Source: Akkermansia massiliensis (GTDB taxonomy: Bacteria > Verrucomicrobiota > Verrucomicrobiia > Verrucomicrobiales > Akkermansiaceae). Taken from it: DNA of 64,000 nt. The stretch spans positions 558,001 through 622,000 of the forward strand of contig NZ_JAMGSI010000002.1 in NCBI RefSeq assembly GCF_023516715.1, in the 5' to 3' direction. The notes beneath the pieces are model-generated. The model made no database searches. It was not told the DNA's origin and saw nothing but the letters and a program-made list of their open reading frames with translations. Positions 46,186-56,300 of the stretch are shown here, piece by piece. Positions within the stretch are counted from its first letter, which is position 1. Every line of letters begins with the position of its first letter. A program made the translations under genes and the position numbers.

Positions 46186-46259
46186 GGAGGAATGGTATGC
46201 TTTCTTACGGCGCTTCCGCAAGACGGAACGTGCGGCTCCGTTTCACGGTTCCACTTGCC

Positions 46260-46470
46260 AATAACCCTGTGAAAGGATAAGTCAATTAACTGTGAGTATG
46301 GTGTGAATAAGTTATTCAGATGTTATCCACATTTTTATGAACCGAATTTATTCACACTGTCGGATGGTTTCAATCCATTCATTCCCAGGCGGTAAAAACG
46401 TTGTTCACACTGGGCACAGGGTAGAAGAAGAAGGAATTTAATATTGTTAAATCTAATATTCTTCAATCAC
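46260..46470. other. oriC: Candidate replication origin (DnaA-box cluster with AT-rich stretch)
   Basis: The 330-base gap between divergent genes contains a perfect DnaA box TTATCCACA (46323-46331), two TTATTCACA boxes (46302-46310 on the minus strand, 46348-46356) and TTGTTCACA (46401-46409), with a weaker TTATTCAGA at 46312-46320. An AT-rich run (46434-46465, AATTTAATATTGTTAAATC..) follows and could be the unwinding element. dnaN is 2.3 kb to one side, mnmG 1.5 kb to the other, and parS-like sites flank both. The boxes are seen directly; origin function is inferred. Confidence 0.6.
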
Positions 46471-46515
46471 ACAACGTGATTGTCCTTTCTCGCGCATTCG
46501 TGCTACAAGGTCGGC

Positions 46516-47571
46516 ATGAACACGGAGGACCAAGATACGCGCTGGATGAACATGGCCGTAAAACTGGCCGAAAAAGGGGTCGGGCTGACAAGTCCTAATC
46601 CCTGCGTGGGAGCGGTCATCGTGCATGAAAACCAGGTGATCGGCTCCGGTTTTCATGAAAAAGCCGGCCTGCCCCATGCGGAAAGGAAGGCTATTGCCGA
46701 TGGAACGGCCAGAGGCAACGCGGCCCTGTTTGCGGATTCCACTCTGTACGTTACTCTGGAGCCGTGCAGCACCACCGGAAAAACGCCACCCTGTACGGAA
46801 GCCATTCTGGAACACCATTTCAAACGGGTGGTTTATGGCTCTCAAGACCCCAATCCCAGACACCGCGGCGCCGCGGCTGATATTCTTGGGAGAGCAGGCA
46901 TCCAAGTCACCCGCGGAATTCTGGAAAAGGAATGCGATCATTTAATCCGGGGATTCAGGCTGAACATGCTGGAGGGGCGCCCATGGGTGATCGCAAAGAG
47001 CGCCATGTCCCTGGACGGCCGCATTTCACGCAGTCCGGAACGGTCCCAGTGGCTGACGAATGAAAAATCCAGGTCTTTCGTACATACCCTGCGGGCTGAG
47101 TGCGATGCGATTCTTACCGGAGGAAATACCATGCGCCTGGACAATCCGTCCCTGACCATCAGAAAACCGGACCGTCCCGTTTCTTCCCTTAAGGAACAGC
47201 CCTGGCGCATTATCCTGACTCACAACGCCGCATCCATTCCTGCGGATTCCGTTTGCCTGACGGATGAATTCCGTGACCGGACCCTGATTGTAGAGAACGT
47301 TTCAAGTTATTTGGAATTATTAAAAAATCTGTATAATGAAAGAAAAACAGGGACTGTCCTGCTGGAAGCGGGAGGCTGCCTGGTCCGGGAATTCCTGAAA
47401 GCCGGCCTGGTGGATGAATGGGTGGGATTTTACGCGCCCATCATAACGGGCGGCGGCGCAGACGGCGTAACGGGCGGTTCATTCCTGGAACGTGAAGCCT
47501 TTCTTGAGCAGCCGGTTGTGAGCATCTTTGGAAGCGATGTGTGCATCCGGGGCGACGTAAGCTACCGGTAA
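46516..47571 (+). CDS. ribD: Bifunctional riboflavin biosynthesis deaminase/reductase RibD
   Basis: 351 residues from ATG 46516. N-terminal cytidine-deaminase-like domain with the zinc motif HAE (PHAERKAI) and PCSTTGKTPPC; it removes the amino group from the pyrimidine intermediate. The C-terminal reductase domain (about 140-351: KSAMSLDGRIS, GGNTMRLDNPSL, EAGGCLVREFL) reduces the ribose side chain with NADPH. Steps two and three of riboflavin synthesis, cytosolic. No other rib gene is adjacent. The start lies about 50 bases beyond the origin candidate. Confidence 0.93.
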   Translation: MNTEDQDTRWMNMAVKLAEKGVGLTSPNPCVGAVIVHENQVIGSGFHEKAGLPHAERKAIADGTARGNAALFADSTLYVTLEPCSTTGKTPPCTEAILEHHFKRVVYGSQDPNPRHRGAAADILGRAGIQVTRGILEKECDHLIRGFRLNMLEGRPWVIAKSAMSLDGRISRSPERSQWLTNEKSRSFVHTLRAECDAILTGGNTMRLDNPSLTIRKPDRPVSSLKEQPWRIILTHNAASIPADSVCLTDEFRDRTLIVENVSSYLELLKNLYNERKTGTVLLEAGGCLVREFLKAGLVDEWVGFYAPIITGGGADGVTGGSFLEREAFLEQPVVSIFGSDVCIRGDVSYR

Positions 47572-47933
47572 CGGGCACAGTCAATTATTCATTCGCCTTC
47601 CGGATTGTTTTTAAACCGGGAAAGCATCTTTAATTACCGGTGAGCCTGCCATTCGGCGGTTTTTCTCATCATTGTGCATCCTCTCTGTTCGTGTCCCTTT
47701 TTTAAGACAAGCCGGATGGCATGAACCGAGCCGGAAGCGTATCGGTCATACAGGGGAAAATATTCAGGAAAAAGCCCCCCCTCCCCTCGTTTATAAACCG
47801 GAGCCTGCAGGGAGTGGAAAACGGGTCATAGGGAGAGCATGAGGCTTTTACCTTGCATGCATGCAAGTTTTCAGCATTCAGGAGTTGGGCCGTATTCAAA
47901 TTTAAAGCCCCGGCATGAAAACGGCGCAGGCTT
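47572..47933. other. Convergent intergenic region between ribD and mnmG
   Basis: About 360 bases, no coding frame supported. It contains the self-complementary TGCATGCATGCA (47857-47868) and short T-runs, but no strong terminator was identified. Confidence 0.4.
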
Positions 47934-49820
47934 TCATGCCTGCTGCCTGCCGCGCTTTTGCAAATGAACAAGCAGCAGGGCAATGTCCGCCGGAGTAATG
48001 CCCGGAATGCGGGAAGCCTGCCCGATAGTGGCAGGACGTATGCTGCCCAGCTTGATGACCGCTTCTTTTTTCAGGGCGTGAACGCGTTCGTAATCAATGT
48101 CGGCAGGAATGATTTTACTTTCCATCCGGGTGATTTTTTCCGCCTGTTTTTTCTGTCTTTCAATGTGGCCTTCATACTGGATATCCGTGGCAATGGCATC
48201 CAAATGTTCCACGTGGAACATTTTTTTCAGTTCTTCAGGCAGCAGGGTCCAGTCATTGCCTGGCCTCTTGAGCCAGGTGGAAAGGGAAACGCCTTCATGT
48301 TTAAGCAGAGCTGCTTTTGCTATTCCTTCCTCAATGGCGTTTTGCCTGTCTTCCGTTTTCCTGAACGTTTCGCGGGTGATGAGGCCCGTTTCAAAAGCCA
48401 GGGGGGCCAGGCGCAGGTCCGCGTTGTCCTGGCGCAGCAGCAGCCGGAATTCCGCCCGGCTGGTGAACATGCGGTACGGTTCGTCCGTTCCCTTGGTGAC
48501 AAGGTCGTCTATCATGACGCCGATGTAGGCCTGGTCGCGGCGCAGCACCAGGGAGGGCTTGCCCAGAGTTTTCAGAGCGGCGTTTGTTCCCGCCATCAGA
48601 CCTTGCGCGGCGGCTTCTTCATAGCCGGAGGTACCGTTGATTTGTCCTGCAAAGTACAGGTTTTCCACCAGCTTGGTTTCCAGAGTAGGGTGCAGCTGCG
48701 TGGGAGGGCAGAAATCATATTCCACCGCATACCCCGGACGAATCAGTTGGGCGTTTTCCAGGCCGGGAATGGTGTGGATGAAATCGCATTGCGCGGAGTA
48801 GGGCAGGGAGGTGGAAACGCCATTGAGGTAGAATTCCTCCGTACTGCGGCCTTCCGGCTCCAGGAAGACCTGGTGGCTGGTTTTTTCCGCAAAGCGCACG
48901 ATTTTGTCTTCAATGGAAGGACAGTACCGGGGGCCTATGCCCTCAATGATGCCGCTATAGAGAGGGCTGAATTTTAAATTGTCCCGGATAATGTCGTGGG
49001 TGGTCTGATTGGTGTAGGTAATCCAGCACGGCATTTGCTTCATGCGGAAGTCTTCGTCTCCCCATGTGTTCAGGGTGCAGAAAGGTTCGGAAGCGCGTTT
49101 CAGTACGTCGCGGGAACGGTAACTGAACAGAGCCTCCGGCGCGTCTCCGGGCTGCATTTCACAAACGGAAAAGTCAATGGATCTTCCATTGACGCGCGGG
49201 GAGGTGCCCGTTTTAAGCCGTTCCACTTGAAAGCCAAGCGCGGCGAGGTCGGTGGAAAGGCTGGAAGGAGCGCAGCCCATGCGGCCGCCCGTTATGTGCT
49301 GAAGACCCACGTGCAGCAGCCCCTGCATGAATGTACCGGAGCAGATGACCACGCTGCGCGCGCAGATGGTGTAGTCCAGGGAAGTGACGGCTCCCGTCAC
49401 CTGCTGCTCCCCGTTGACGAGCAGTTTGACCACGTCACCCTGGAACAGGCGTATGCCCGGGGCGGTTTCCAGAACCATTTTCATTCGTGCTCGGTAGGCC
49501 GTTTTGTCGCATTGGGCGCGGGGTGCGCGCACGCTGGGCCCCTTGGAGGCGTTCAGCATCCGGAACTGGATGGCGGTGGCATCCGTATTCAGTCCCATGG
49601 CCCCTCCCAGGGCGTCTATTTCCCGGACAATGTGGCCTTTGGCAAGCCCCCCGATGGCCGGGTTGCAGGACATTTGCCCGATGGTATCCAGGTTGTGGGT
49701 CAGAACGGCGACGGAGCACCCCAGGCGGGAGGCGGCCAACGCCGCTTCAATGCCTGCGTGCCCGGCGCCGACGACGAGGACGTCGAACAGGGAGGAGGCG
49801 GGGGAAGGAGAGGAATTCAT
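47934..49820 (-). CDS. mnmG: tRNA uridine 5-carboxymethylaminomethyl modification enzyme MnmG
   Basis: 628 residues from ATG 49820, normal for MnmG/GidA. FAD-binding motif [12 protein letters not shown] at the N-terminus, [36 protein letters not shown], and a helical C-terminal domain for MnmE partnership. With MnmE it modifies wobble uridine 34 of certain tRNAs. The start overlaps the holA stop by one base (TGATG), so the two genes are co-translated. A perfect parS-like palindrome is embedded in the codons for MFHVEHL near the 3' end. Confidence 0.96.
   Translation of the reverse strand: MNSSPSPASSLFDVLVVGAGHAGIEAALAASRLGCSVAVLTHNLDTIGQMSCNPAIGGLAKGHIVREIDALGGAMGLNTDATAIQFRMLNASKGPSVRAPRAQCDKTAYRARMKMVLETAPGIRLFQGDVVKLLVNGEQQVTGAVTSLDYTICARSVVICSGTFMQGLLHVGLQHITGGRMGCAPSSLSTDLAALGFQVERLKTGTSPRVNGRSIDFSVCEMQPGDAPEALFSYRSRDVLKRASEPFCTLNTWGDEDFRMKQMPCWITYTNQTTHDIIRDNLKFSPLYSGIIEGIGPRYCPSIEDKIVRFAEKTSHQVFLEPEGRSTEEFYLNGVSTSLPYSAQCDFIHTIPGLENAQLIRPGYAVEYDFCPPTQLHPTLETKLVENLYFAGQINGTSGYEEAAAQGLMAGTNAALKTLGKPSLVLRRDQAYIGVMIDDLVTKGTDEPYRMFTSRAEFRLLLRQDNADLRLAPLAFETGLITRETFRKTEDRQNAIEEGIAKAALLKHEGVSLSTWLKRPGNDWTLLPEELKKMFHVEHLDAIATDIQYEGHIERQKKQAEKITRMESKIIPADIDYERVHALKKEAVIKLGSIRPATIGQASRIPGITPADIALLLVHLQKRGRQQA
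48205..48220 (+). promoter_or_regulatory. parS: Perfect palindromic parS-like site inside mnmG
   Basis: TGTTCCACGTGGAACA is a perfect 16-bp palindrome differing from classical parS (TGTTTCACGTGAAACA) at only two symmetric positions. This variant is familiar as functional parS in pseudomonads. It is read as FHVEH in MnmG. It lies about 1.8 kb from the origin candidate, where parS sites usually are. Confidence 0.6.
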
Positions 49821-50983
49821 CAGGATGCGGAGCAAATGGCAAGACGGTGCAGAATCAGCCGCGGATCAAGCGAAGAAGATACCAGGGCCTTGTCCGCCTT
49901 CATGCATTCCTTTAAAGTCTGCTTCAACCGTTCCGTCTTGAATTTGGAAGCGTTCTGCGCCGCCAGGAAAAGCGGGTACGCATTGGGAGTGCCGTCTTTT
50001 TTCAGGGGAATCAGCGCCGCGGCATAGGAGGGCAGGGAGGAGATGCGGGCCGTAAATTCCTTGAAGTTGGTGGGCTTCAGATTGAACGCGTCACATAAAA
50101 GCCTGGCGGCCAGCAGATTTCTCAGCGTGGGGATAAACGCTGCGCGCATGATCGTGACGGCGTTTTCACCGCGTTCCAGTTGAAAGTCAATCAGGGAGAT
50201 GGCCGCGTCGCTCTTCTTGTTTTCCAGAGCACGTGAAATTTCAAAAATAACGCCTGTGCGCGTCAGCGGAACCATGCGCTCCACATCCTCCGGCATCACG
50301 GTGCGCCTGTCCGCGCCCAGATAAAGGTCCAGTTTTTCAATTTCGGAAATAATCTGGCGGGAGGATTCGCTGACGCGGTGAATGAATAACTCCAGAGCGG
50401 CGGAATCGAAGTTCATGCCCCGCGCGCCTGCCTCCTTGTTGATAAGGGGCATCAGGCTGCCTTCCCAGCCGGCCTTGGTGATGTCCGGCTTGTTCAGTTC
50501 CTCCGCGGCGGCGGATTGGAGCAGGAATTTGTTAAAGGAACGGCGCTTGTCAAATTCGGAGGCGGAGATGAGCAGCAGGACGTCCGGTCCCAGCCCCCCT
50601 TCCAGCAGATGCCTGAGAGAGTCCAGAGCCGCTTCCGTGGTGGAGGAACGCCCCGTGACGGAATCCCCCAGAAAATTGCAGTTCTTCATCCAGACCACCT
50701 TGCGGCCCGGAAAAAACGGCAGCGTGCGCAGGGCTTCCATGACCTGGCGCGTCACCTGGTCCGCTTCATCGGAATCGCCGCAGGCCGCTTCCAGGATTTC
50801 ATGGGAAAATTCATTCGTGCCTTCCGTCAGGGCGGCAAAGATGCCGGAAGCCTTTTCACGCACCATTCCTTCGTCCGTACCGAAAACGAGGTGAATGGCT
50901 TGTTGTTGTAAAGTGCTGGTACCCATAAAACCGTACCCATACGGTATCATAAAATATGCCTCGTTAAAAGACGTATTTGTCAT
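49820..50983 (-). CDS. holA: DNA polymerase III delta subunit (clamp loader) HolA
   Basis: 387 residues from the first ATG. ATGs at 50950 and 50926 are plausible, and homology starts near the last ([16 protein letters not shown]). AAA+-like N-terminal domain (about 20-150, with [13 protein letters not shown]), an [11 protein letters not shown] region, [15 protein letters not shown], then the helical collar domain to the end. Delta opens the DnaN ring during clamp loading. It lies directly upstream of mnmG with a one-base overlap. No zinc-finger or tau-like features are seen, as expected for delta. Confidence 0.85.
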   Translation of the reverse strand: MTNTSFNEAYFMIPYGYGFMGTSTLQQQAIHLVFGTDEGMVREKASGIFAALTEGTNEFSHEILEAACGDSDEADQVTRQVMEALRTLPFFPGRKVVWMKNCNFLGDSVTGRSSTTEAALDSLRHLLEGGLGPDVLLLISASEFDKRRSFNKFLLQSAAAEELNKPDITKAGWEGSLMPLINKEAGARGMNFDSAALELFIHRVSESSRQIISEIEKLDLYLGADRRTVMPEDVERMVPLTRTGVIFEISRALENKKSDAAISLIDFQLERGENAVTIMRAAFIPTLRNLLAARLLCDAFNLKPTNFKEFTARISSLPSYAAALIPLKKDGTPNAYPLFLAAQNASKFKTERLKQTLKECMKADKALVSSSLDPRLILHRLAICSAS

Positions 50984-51137
50984 TTGAAAGTTTTTTCATT
51001 TGAAGAGAATAGGCTTAAATAGTATCAATAGAACCGGAATGTCAAAAAGCGGCTGGAGTCTTCCAGGTCCATTTTTCAGGCATCTCCTCGTGATCAAGCC
51101 GCAAACCGTTTGATCGTTACTACGGCAGGGCATTTCC

Positions 51138-52640
51138 ATGAGATCGACTATATGGACACGGGCTTTACTTGTCATCATGATGACGGTTATGATGACCGTC
51201 GTCTCCGTTGCCTATTGGAGGTGGAACAGCCGCGTTACGGAGAAGAACGTTTCCTTCCGGTCTGAGGTGTTTACGATGGCGCAGCAGTCCGAACTCAAGG
51301 AGGAGGACGTTCCCATCCTGCACCAGCTCAATGAAGAATATTCACGCGTCGCCCGGCTGGTGGAACGGGTGCTGGTCAGCATAGACACCACGGGCGTGAC
51401 CAGCGTGCCGCAGCCTTCCGAAGACGGCGAATCCATGATTGAAAAAAGGCTGGCGGTCCATGGCCTGGGTTCCGGCGTCATCGTCACGGAAGAGGGGCAT
51501 ATCATTACCGCCTACCATGTCATTCAGAACAAGCATGCGCTGCGCGTCACGCTGAGCAACGGGAAAAGCGTTTCCGTGCGCCTGGTAGGGGTGGATCCGG
51601 AGCTGGACATCGCCGTGCTGCAGGTGGAAAACCCGATGGCCTTCACGCCTCTTCCGTTCGGCAACAGTGACGAGATTGCACCCGGCATGATCGTCCTGGC
51701 CTGCGGCAACCCCTATGGACTGGGGACGACGGTTTCCCGCGGCATCATCAGCGCCCGTGAACGCAAGCTGGTGGATTCCGGCCTGGACCTGATCCAGACG
51801 GATGCCAGCATCTTTCCCGGCAATTCCGGAGGGCCTCTCATCAACATCCGCGGTGAAATCATCGGCATCAACAAATCGGTGCTTCCCAATGTGGAGAAAA
51901 ACTACGCTGGCATCGGCTTTGCCATTCCCTCCAATCTGGTGGTGCACAGCTTTGAGCAGATTTGCAGGCATGGACGCCCCATGAGAGGATACCTGGGGCT
52001 GGACATTGTGCGCAATACTCCCCCGCTCCGCAGTTTCCTGGACTACCATGAAGCAGGCGGCGCAGTAGTCAACATCGTGAAGCCCGGTTCCCCGGCGGAG
52101 CAGGCGGGCCTTCAGACGGGAGACGTGATGCTGAGCTTCAATGAAGTTCCCATCCAGACCGACAAGGATGTGAAGGACCACATTGAAAATCTTTCCATCG
52201 GCGACAAATTCCGGCTGAAAATCTGGCGCAAGGGACAAAAAATGAACGTCACCCTGAAAGTGGGGGACAGCATTTTAAAGAACGTTCCTTCTCCGTGGGA
52301 GGACTTTATGGAAGGAGTGGGCATGCACCTGCGTGAACTCACCGCTGAGGAACAGTCCATCGGCGCGCGGGGATTGCTGGTCATCCAGGTGAATCCGAAG
52401 AAATCCGTGGGGCAGATCCTCCAGGCCGGGGACATGGTCTTTGCCGTGAATCATCAGAGCGTCAGCACTATGGATGCACTGGTCAGGGCTTTGAGGGAGG
52501 GGCCGGCCCTGCTGACCGTTTCCCGTGACGGGCAGCAGTTCAACGTGAAAGTGGATGCCCGCCCGGTTTCCGAAAAGACGCTGCTGCCCCGCATTCCCAC
52601 GGCGACGAAGAGCAACGCCATCATGCCGCGGGAGCTTTGA
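51138..52640 (+). CDS. HtrA/DegP-type serine protease with two PDZ domains
   Basis: 500 residues. An N-terminal membrane anchor (about 7-27) rather than a cleaved signal is likely. Trypsin-like protease domain with the catalytic triad H127 (TAYHVI), D157 (ELDIAVL) and S230 (PGNSGGPL). A first PDZ domain (about 285-380, with GSPAEQAGLQTGDVMLSFN) is clear, and a second, more divergent one (about 395-480: LLVIQVNPKKSVGQILQAGD) follows. It degrades misfolded envelope proteins. Both flanking intergenic regions suggest it is monocistronic. Confidence 0.9.
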   Translation: MRSTIWTRALLVIMMTVMMTVVSVAYWRWNSRVTEKNVSFRSEVFTMAQQSELKEEDVPILHQLNEEYSRVARLVERVLVSIDTTGVTSVPQPSEDGESMIEKRLAVHGLGSGVIVTEEGHIITAYHVIQNKHALRVTLSNGKSVSVRLVGVDPELDIAVLQVENPMAFTPLPFGNSDEIAPGMIVLACGNPYGLGTTVSRGIISARERKLVDSGLDLIQTDASIFPGNSGGPLINIRGEIIGINKSVLPNVEKNYAGIGFAIPSNLVVHSFEQICRHGRPMRGYLGLDIVRNTPPLRSFLDYHEAGGAVVNIVKPGSPAEQAGLQTGDVMLSFNEVPIQTDKDVKDHIENLSIGDKFRLKIWRKGQKMNVTLKVGDSILKNVPSPWEDFMEGVGMHLRELTAEEQSIGARGLLVIQVNPKKSVGQILQAGDMVFAVNHQSVSTMDALVRALREGPALLTVSRDGQQFNVKVDARPVSEKTLLPRIPTATKSNAIMPREL

Positions 52641-52711
52641 ATTCCGCCTGTGCGGCGTCTGCGGAAGACCGCATCCGGAGAAGCGTTTTCCGGCATCCTT
52701 ATGCCGCGGGC

Positions 52712-52739
52712 TTGACTGGCAGTCAAAAGCGCCTATAAT
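52712..52739 (+). promoter_or_regulatory. Promoter of ilvN
   Basis: TTGACT (52712-52717), a 16-base spacer, and a perfect TATAAT (52734-52739). Predicted transcription start is about 20 bases before the ilvN ATG, a short leader with no room for a leader-peptide attenuator. Confidence 0.75.
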
Positions 52740-52764
52740 GCATCACCTTTAAGAAATTAAACTT

Positions 52765-53247
52765 ATGACTCGTCATACTATCTCCGTACTTGTTGAAAAC
52801 AAATTTGGCGTGCTTGCCCGCATTGCCGGTTTGTTCAGTGGACGGGGCTACAATATTCATTCGTTGAACGTTGCCCCTAGCCAGGACCCGCGCTTTTCAC
52901 GGATGACCATCGTCGTACGCGAAAAGGAGGATGTTCTGGACCAGATCATCAAGCATCTGGAAAAACTCGTCAACACGGTGGAAGTAGTGGATTTCCGCAA
53001 CACGGACAACGTGTACCGGGAAACGGTATTGACCCGCATCGGCGTGGATTCCGCTTCGCGGCATGAAGTCATTGAATTCTGCCAGATCCTGGGCGCCAGC
53101 ATCGTGGACGTCACGCGGGACGCCCTGACCATTGAAGTGACGGGCGGTGAGCACAAGATTGACCGCTTCCTGTCTCTCATTGAGGATTACGACGTGCAGA
53201 TGCTGACCCGGAGCGGCCGCATCGCCCTTCCCAAACCCCGGCAGTAA
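52765..53247 (+). CDS. ilvN: Acetolactate synthase small (regulatory) subunit
   Basis: 160 residues, typical for the regulatory subunit. The N-terminal ACT domain starts HTISVLVENKFGVLARIAGLFSGRGYNI and contains LNVAPSQDPRFSRMTI. The C-terminal domain ends RSGRIALPKP. It binds valine/leucine and controls the catalytic IlvB subunit in branched-chain amino acid synthesis. No ilvB or ilvC gene lies nearby, and the gene has its own promoter and terminator, so it is unlinked from its catalytic partner. Confidence 0.93.
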   Translation: MTRHTISVLVENKFGVLARIAGLFSGRGYNIHSLNVAPSQDPRFSRMTIVVREKEDVLDQIIKHLEKLVNTVEVVDFRNTDNVYRETVLTRIGVDSASRHEVIEFCQILGASIVDVTRDALTIEVTGGEHKIDRFLSLIEDYDVQMLTRSGRIALPKPRQ

Positions 53248-53272
53248 AGAAATCCTTTCCGGCTTTTCCATC

Positions 53273-53304
53273 AACCCTGCAGGACGTTCTTGCAGGGTTT
53301 TTTT
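53273..53304 (+). terminator. Terminator of ilvN
   Basis: AACCCTGCA (53273-53281) pairs with TGCAGGGTT (53291-53299), followed by a T-run to 53304. Just 12 bases before the next ATG. Confidence 0.85.
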
Positions 53305-53316
53305 CTCCCCTCCATC

Positions 53317-56300
53317 ATGAACATCACTTATCCGGACCTCCCCATTTCCCGCCGCCGGGACGACATTCTGGCGGCGATGCGGGAGCATCAGGTCATTGTG
53401 GTGGTGGGTGAAACCGGGTCCGGCAAGACCACCCAGCTTCCCAAAATGGCCATGGAGCTTGCCGGGGAGGCGCGGGGCAGGGTAGGGTGCACCCAGCCCA
53501 GAAGGCTGGCCGCGGCTTCCGTTTCCCGCCGTGTGGCGGAGGAACTGAATTGCGAACTGGGCGGCCTGGTGGGCTACCAGGTGCGCTTTGAGGAAAAAGC
53601 CGGGCCGGACACGCGCCTGAAGTTCATGACGGACGGCATTCTGCTGGCGGAAACGCAGCATGATCCGGACCTGCGCCAGTATCATACCCTGATTCTGGAT
53701 GAAGCCCATGAACGCAGCCTCAACATCGACTTTCTGCTGGGCTACCTGAAGCTTCTGCTGGACAGGCGGAAGGATCTGCGGCTGGTCATCAGCTCCGCTA
53801 CGCTGGATGCGGGTGGCTTTTCCGAGTTCTTCGGGGGCGCCCCCATCGTCCAGGTGGAAGGCCGTACCTATCCGGTGGACCTTCATTACCTGCCGCCTCT
53901 GCGTGATGATGAAGAGCTCCCCGCCCATGTGGCGCGCGCCGTGGACTGGCTAGACACCCTGGACGACCGCGGGGACGTGCTCGTCTTCCTCCCCGGAGAG
54001 CGTGAAATACGTGAAGTGGCGGAAAAGCTGGAAGGCCGGAATTTGAGGAATACGCGCATCCTCCCCCTCTTTGCCAGGCTGGGCCTTGGAGACCAGCAAA
54101 GGATTTTTCATCCGGAACGCAGCTGCCGCCGCATCGTGCTGGCGACCAACGTGGCGGAAACGTCCCTGACCATTCCCGGCATCATTTACGTCATTGACTC
54201 CGGCCTGGCGCGAGTCAGCCGCTACAGCCCAGCGCGCCAGGTGCAGCGGCTTCAGATAGAACCCGTCTCCAAGGCCAGCGCGCGCCAGCGTGCTGGCCGC
54301 TGCGGCCGCGTGTGCGAGGGCGTCTGCATCCGCCTGTACAGTGAGGAGGACTGGGAGGACAGGCCGGACTTCACGGACCCGGAAATCAGGCGCAGCGCGC
54401 TGGCCGGGGCTCTTCTCCGGATGAAGGACCTGGGTCTTCCGGAAATGCCGGAATTCCCCCTTCCGGACCCTCCTTCCTCCAAGCTGGTCACGGAGGGCTA
54501 CCGCACCCTGCGGGAAATCGGCGCCCTGGACAAGGCCCGGCAGCTCACGCCCGTGGGCAGGAAGCTGGCGCGGCTGCCCATTGACCCGCGGCTGGGCCGC
54601 ATGCTGCTGGAAGCGCAGCATGAACAGGCCCTGCCGGAGATGCTGGTGATTGTGGCCGGCCTGGGGATCATGGATCCCCGGGAACGTCCGGCGGATGCCG
54701 CGCAGAAGGCGGACCAGGCCCACGCGCAGTGGAAGGATGAAGACAGCGATTTCCTGTCCCTGCTCAAACTGTGGAAGGCTGCGTGGCAGTTCCGGGAAGG
54801 CCGGCGCTGGCACAAAAACCAGCTCCGGAAATGGTGCGGGAAAAACTTCCTCAATTTCAACCGCATGATGGAATGGTTCAACCTGTGGGAAGACCTTTCC
54901 CGGCTGCTGAAGGAAACCTTGAAATGCAGGATCCCCCCCCTGGAGGCGGAAGTGGAACGGCAGGCTTCCTTCGCCATGATTCACCGGAGCATCCTGGCGG
55001 GCGTTCCGCGCCAGTTCGGCCTCTGGGATGCGGACAACCGGGAATACCGCGGCGCCGGGGGACGCTCCTTCGGCATCTTTCCCGGTTCCGGCCTGTTCCG
55101 CCGCAAGAAGCGGAGCGAATGGGTGATGGGCGTGGAGCTGGTGGACACCACGCGCCTGTGGATGCGCCGCGCCGCCCGGCTGGAGCCGGAATGGGTGGAA
55201 CAGGTGGCTCCCCATCTCTGTGAATCCCATTATTCCGGAGCCCGGTGGGACAAAGAGCAGGGCGCGGTTTACGCCGTGGAGCGCGTGGTGTGCGGCGGTC
55301 TGCGCATCATTGACAACAGGCGCGTCCACTATGGCCGCATCAATCCCGCCCATGCGCGGGAAATCATGATCCGTGAAGGACTGCTGGGCGGCGGCTTCCG
55401 TACGAAACCCGGATGCATCAGGCATCTGGAAACGCTCCGGGAGGAAGTGCGGCAGATAGAACTGAAGCTGCGCCGCCCGGACCAGGTCTGGTGCGAGGAA
55501 GGCGTTTTTGAATTCTTTGACAGGCTCATTCCGCAGGACTGCTGCACGGCCAGGGCCTTTCTGCGCTGGGCCGGAAGCATGGAAAAAGACAACCCGGAAG
55601 CCCTGCACGTTCCGCCGCAGGAGGCCATGTATGATTTCTGGGGCAGGGACCTTCTGGACGGCTTTCCGGATGAAATTTCCTGCGGCGGCGCGGAATACGC
55701 CGTGTATTACCAGAATGACCCCGGCGCGGAAGATGACGGCGTGACGCTGGGCGTCCATATTGACCAGTTGCCGGACGTGCCGGAATGGCTGCCGGAATGG
55801 GGCGTCCCGGGCCATCTGGCCCAGCGGGCGGAATGCCTGCTGCGCACCCTTCCCAAGGACCTGCGCGTCTTTCTCCAGCCCATCAGCCAGAAGGCCGCCT
55901 ACTTTGCGGAACTCCGGCATGGCCTGGAGCCGGACGGGCCGCTGGCGCAGAAGCTGGCGGAATTCGTGGAAGCGGAAACCGGGCGTTTCTGCGCTCCCTC
56001 CTTCTTTGACATGAACCGCATTCCGGCGGAGCTGGTCACGAAAATCTGGGTCTGCGACGACGAAGGAGAAGAGCTTGCCATGGGTACGGACGTTGCGGAG
56101 CTGAATGCGCGGCTGGGCAAAAAGCTCTCCCGCCGGTTCCGGGAAACAGCGGCGGACATCGTATCCGTAACCGGAATGAAGGAATGGACCTGCGGAGATT
56201 TGGAGCGCACGGTGGACGTGGCGGGAAGGCCGGGTTACGTAGCCCTGGTGGATGAAGGCCCGTCTGTAGGCGTCCGCGTTTTTGAGGATGAACTGCGCGC

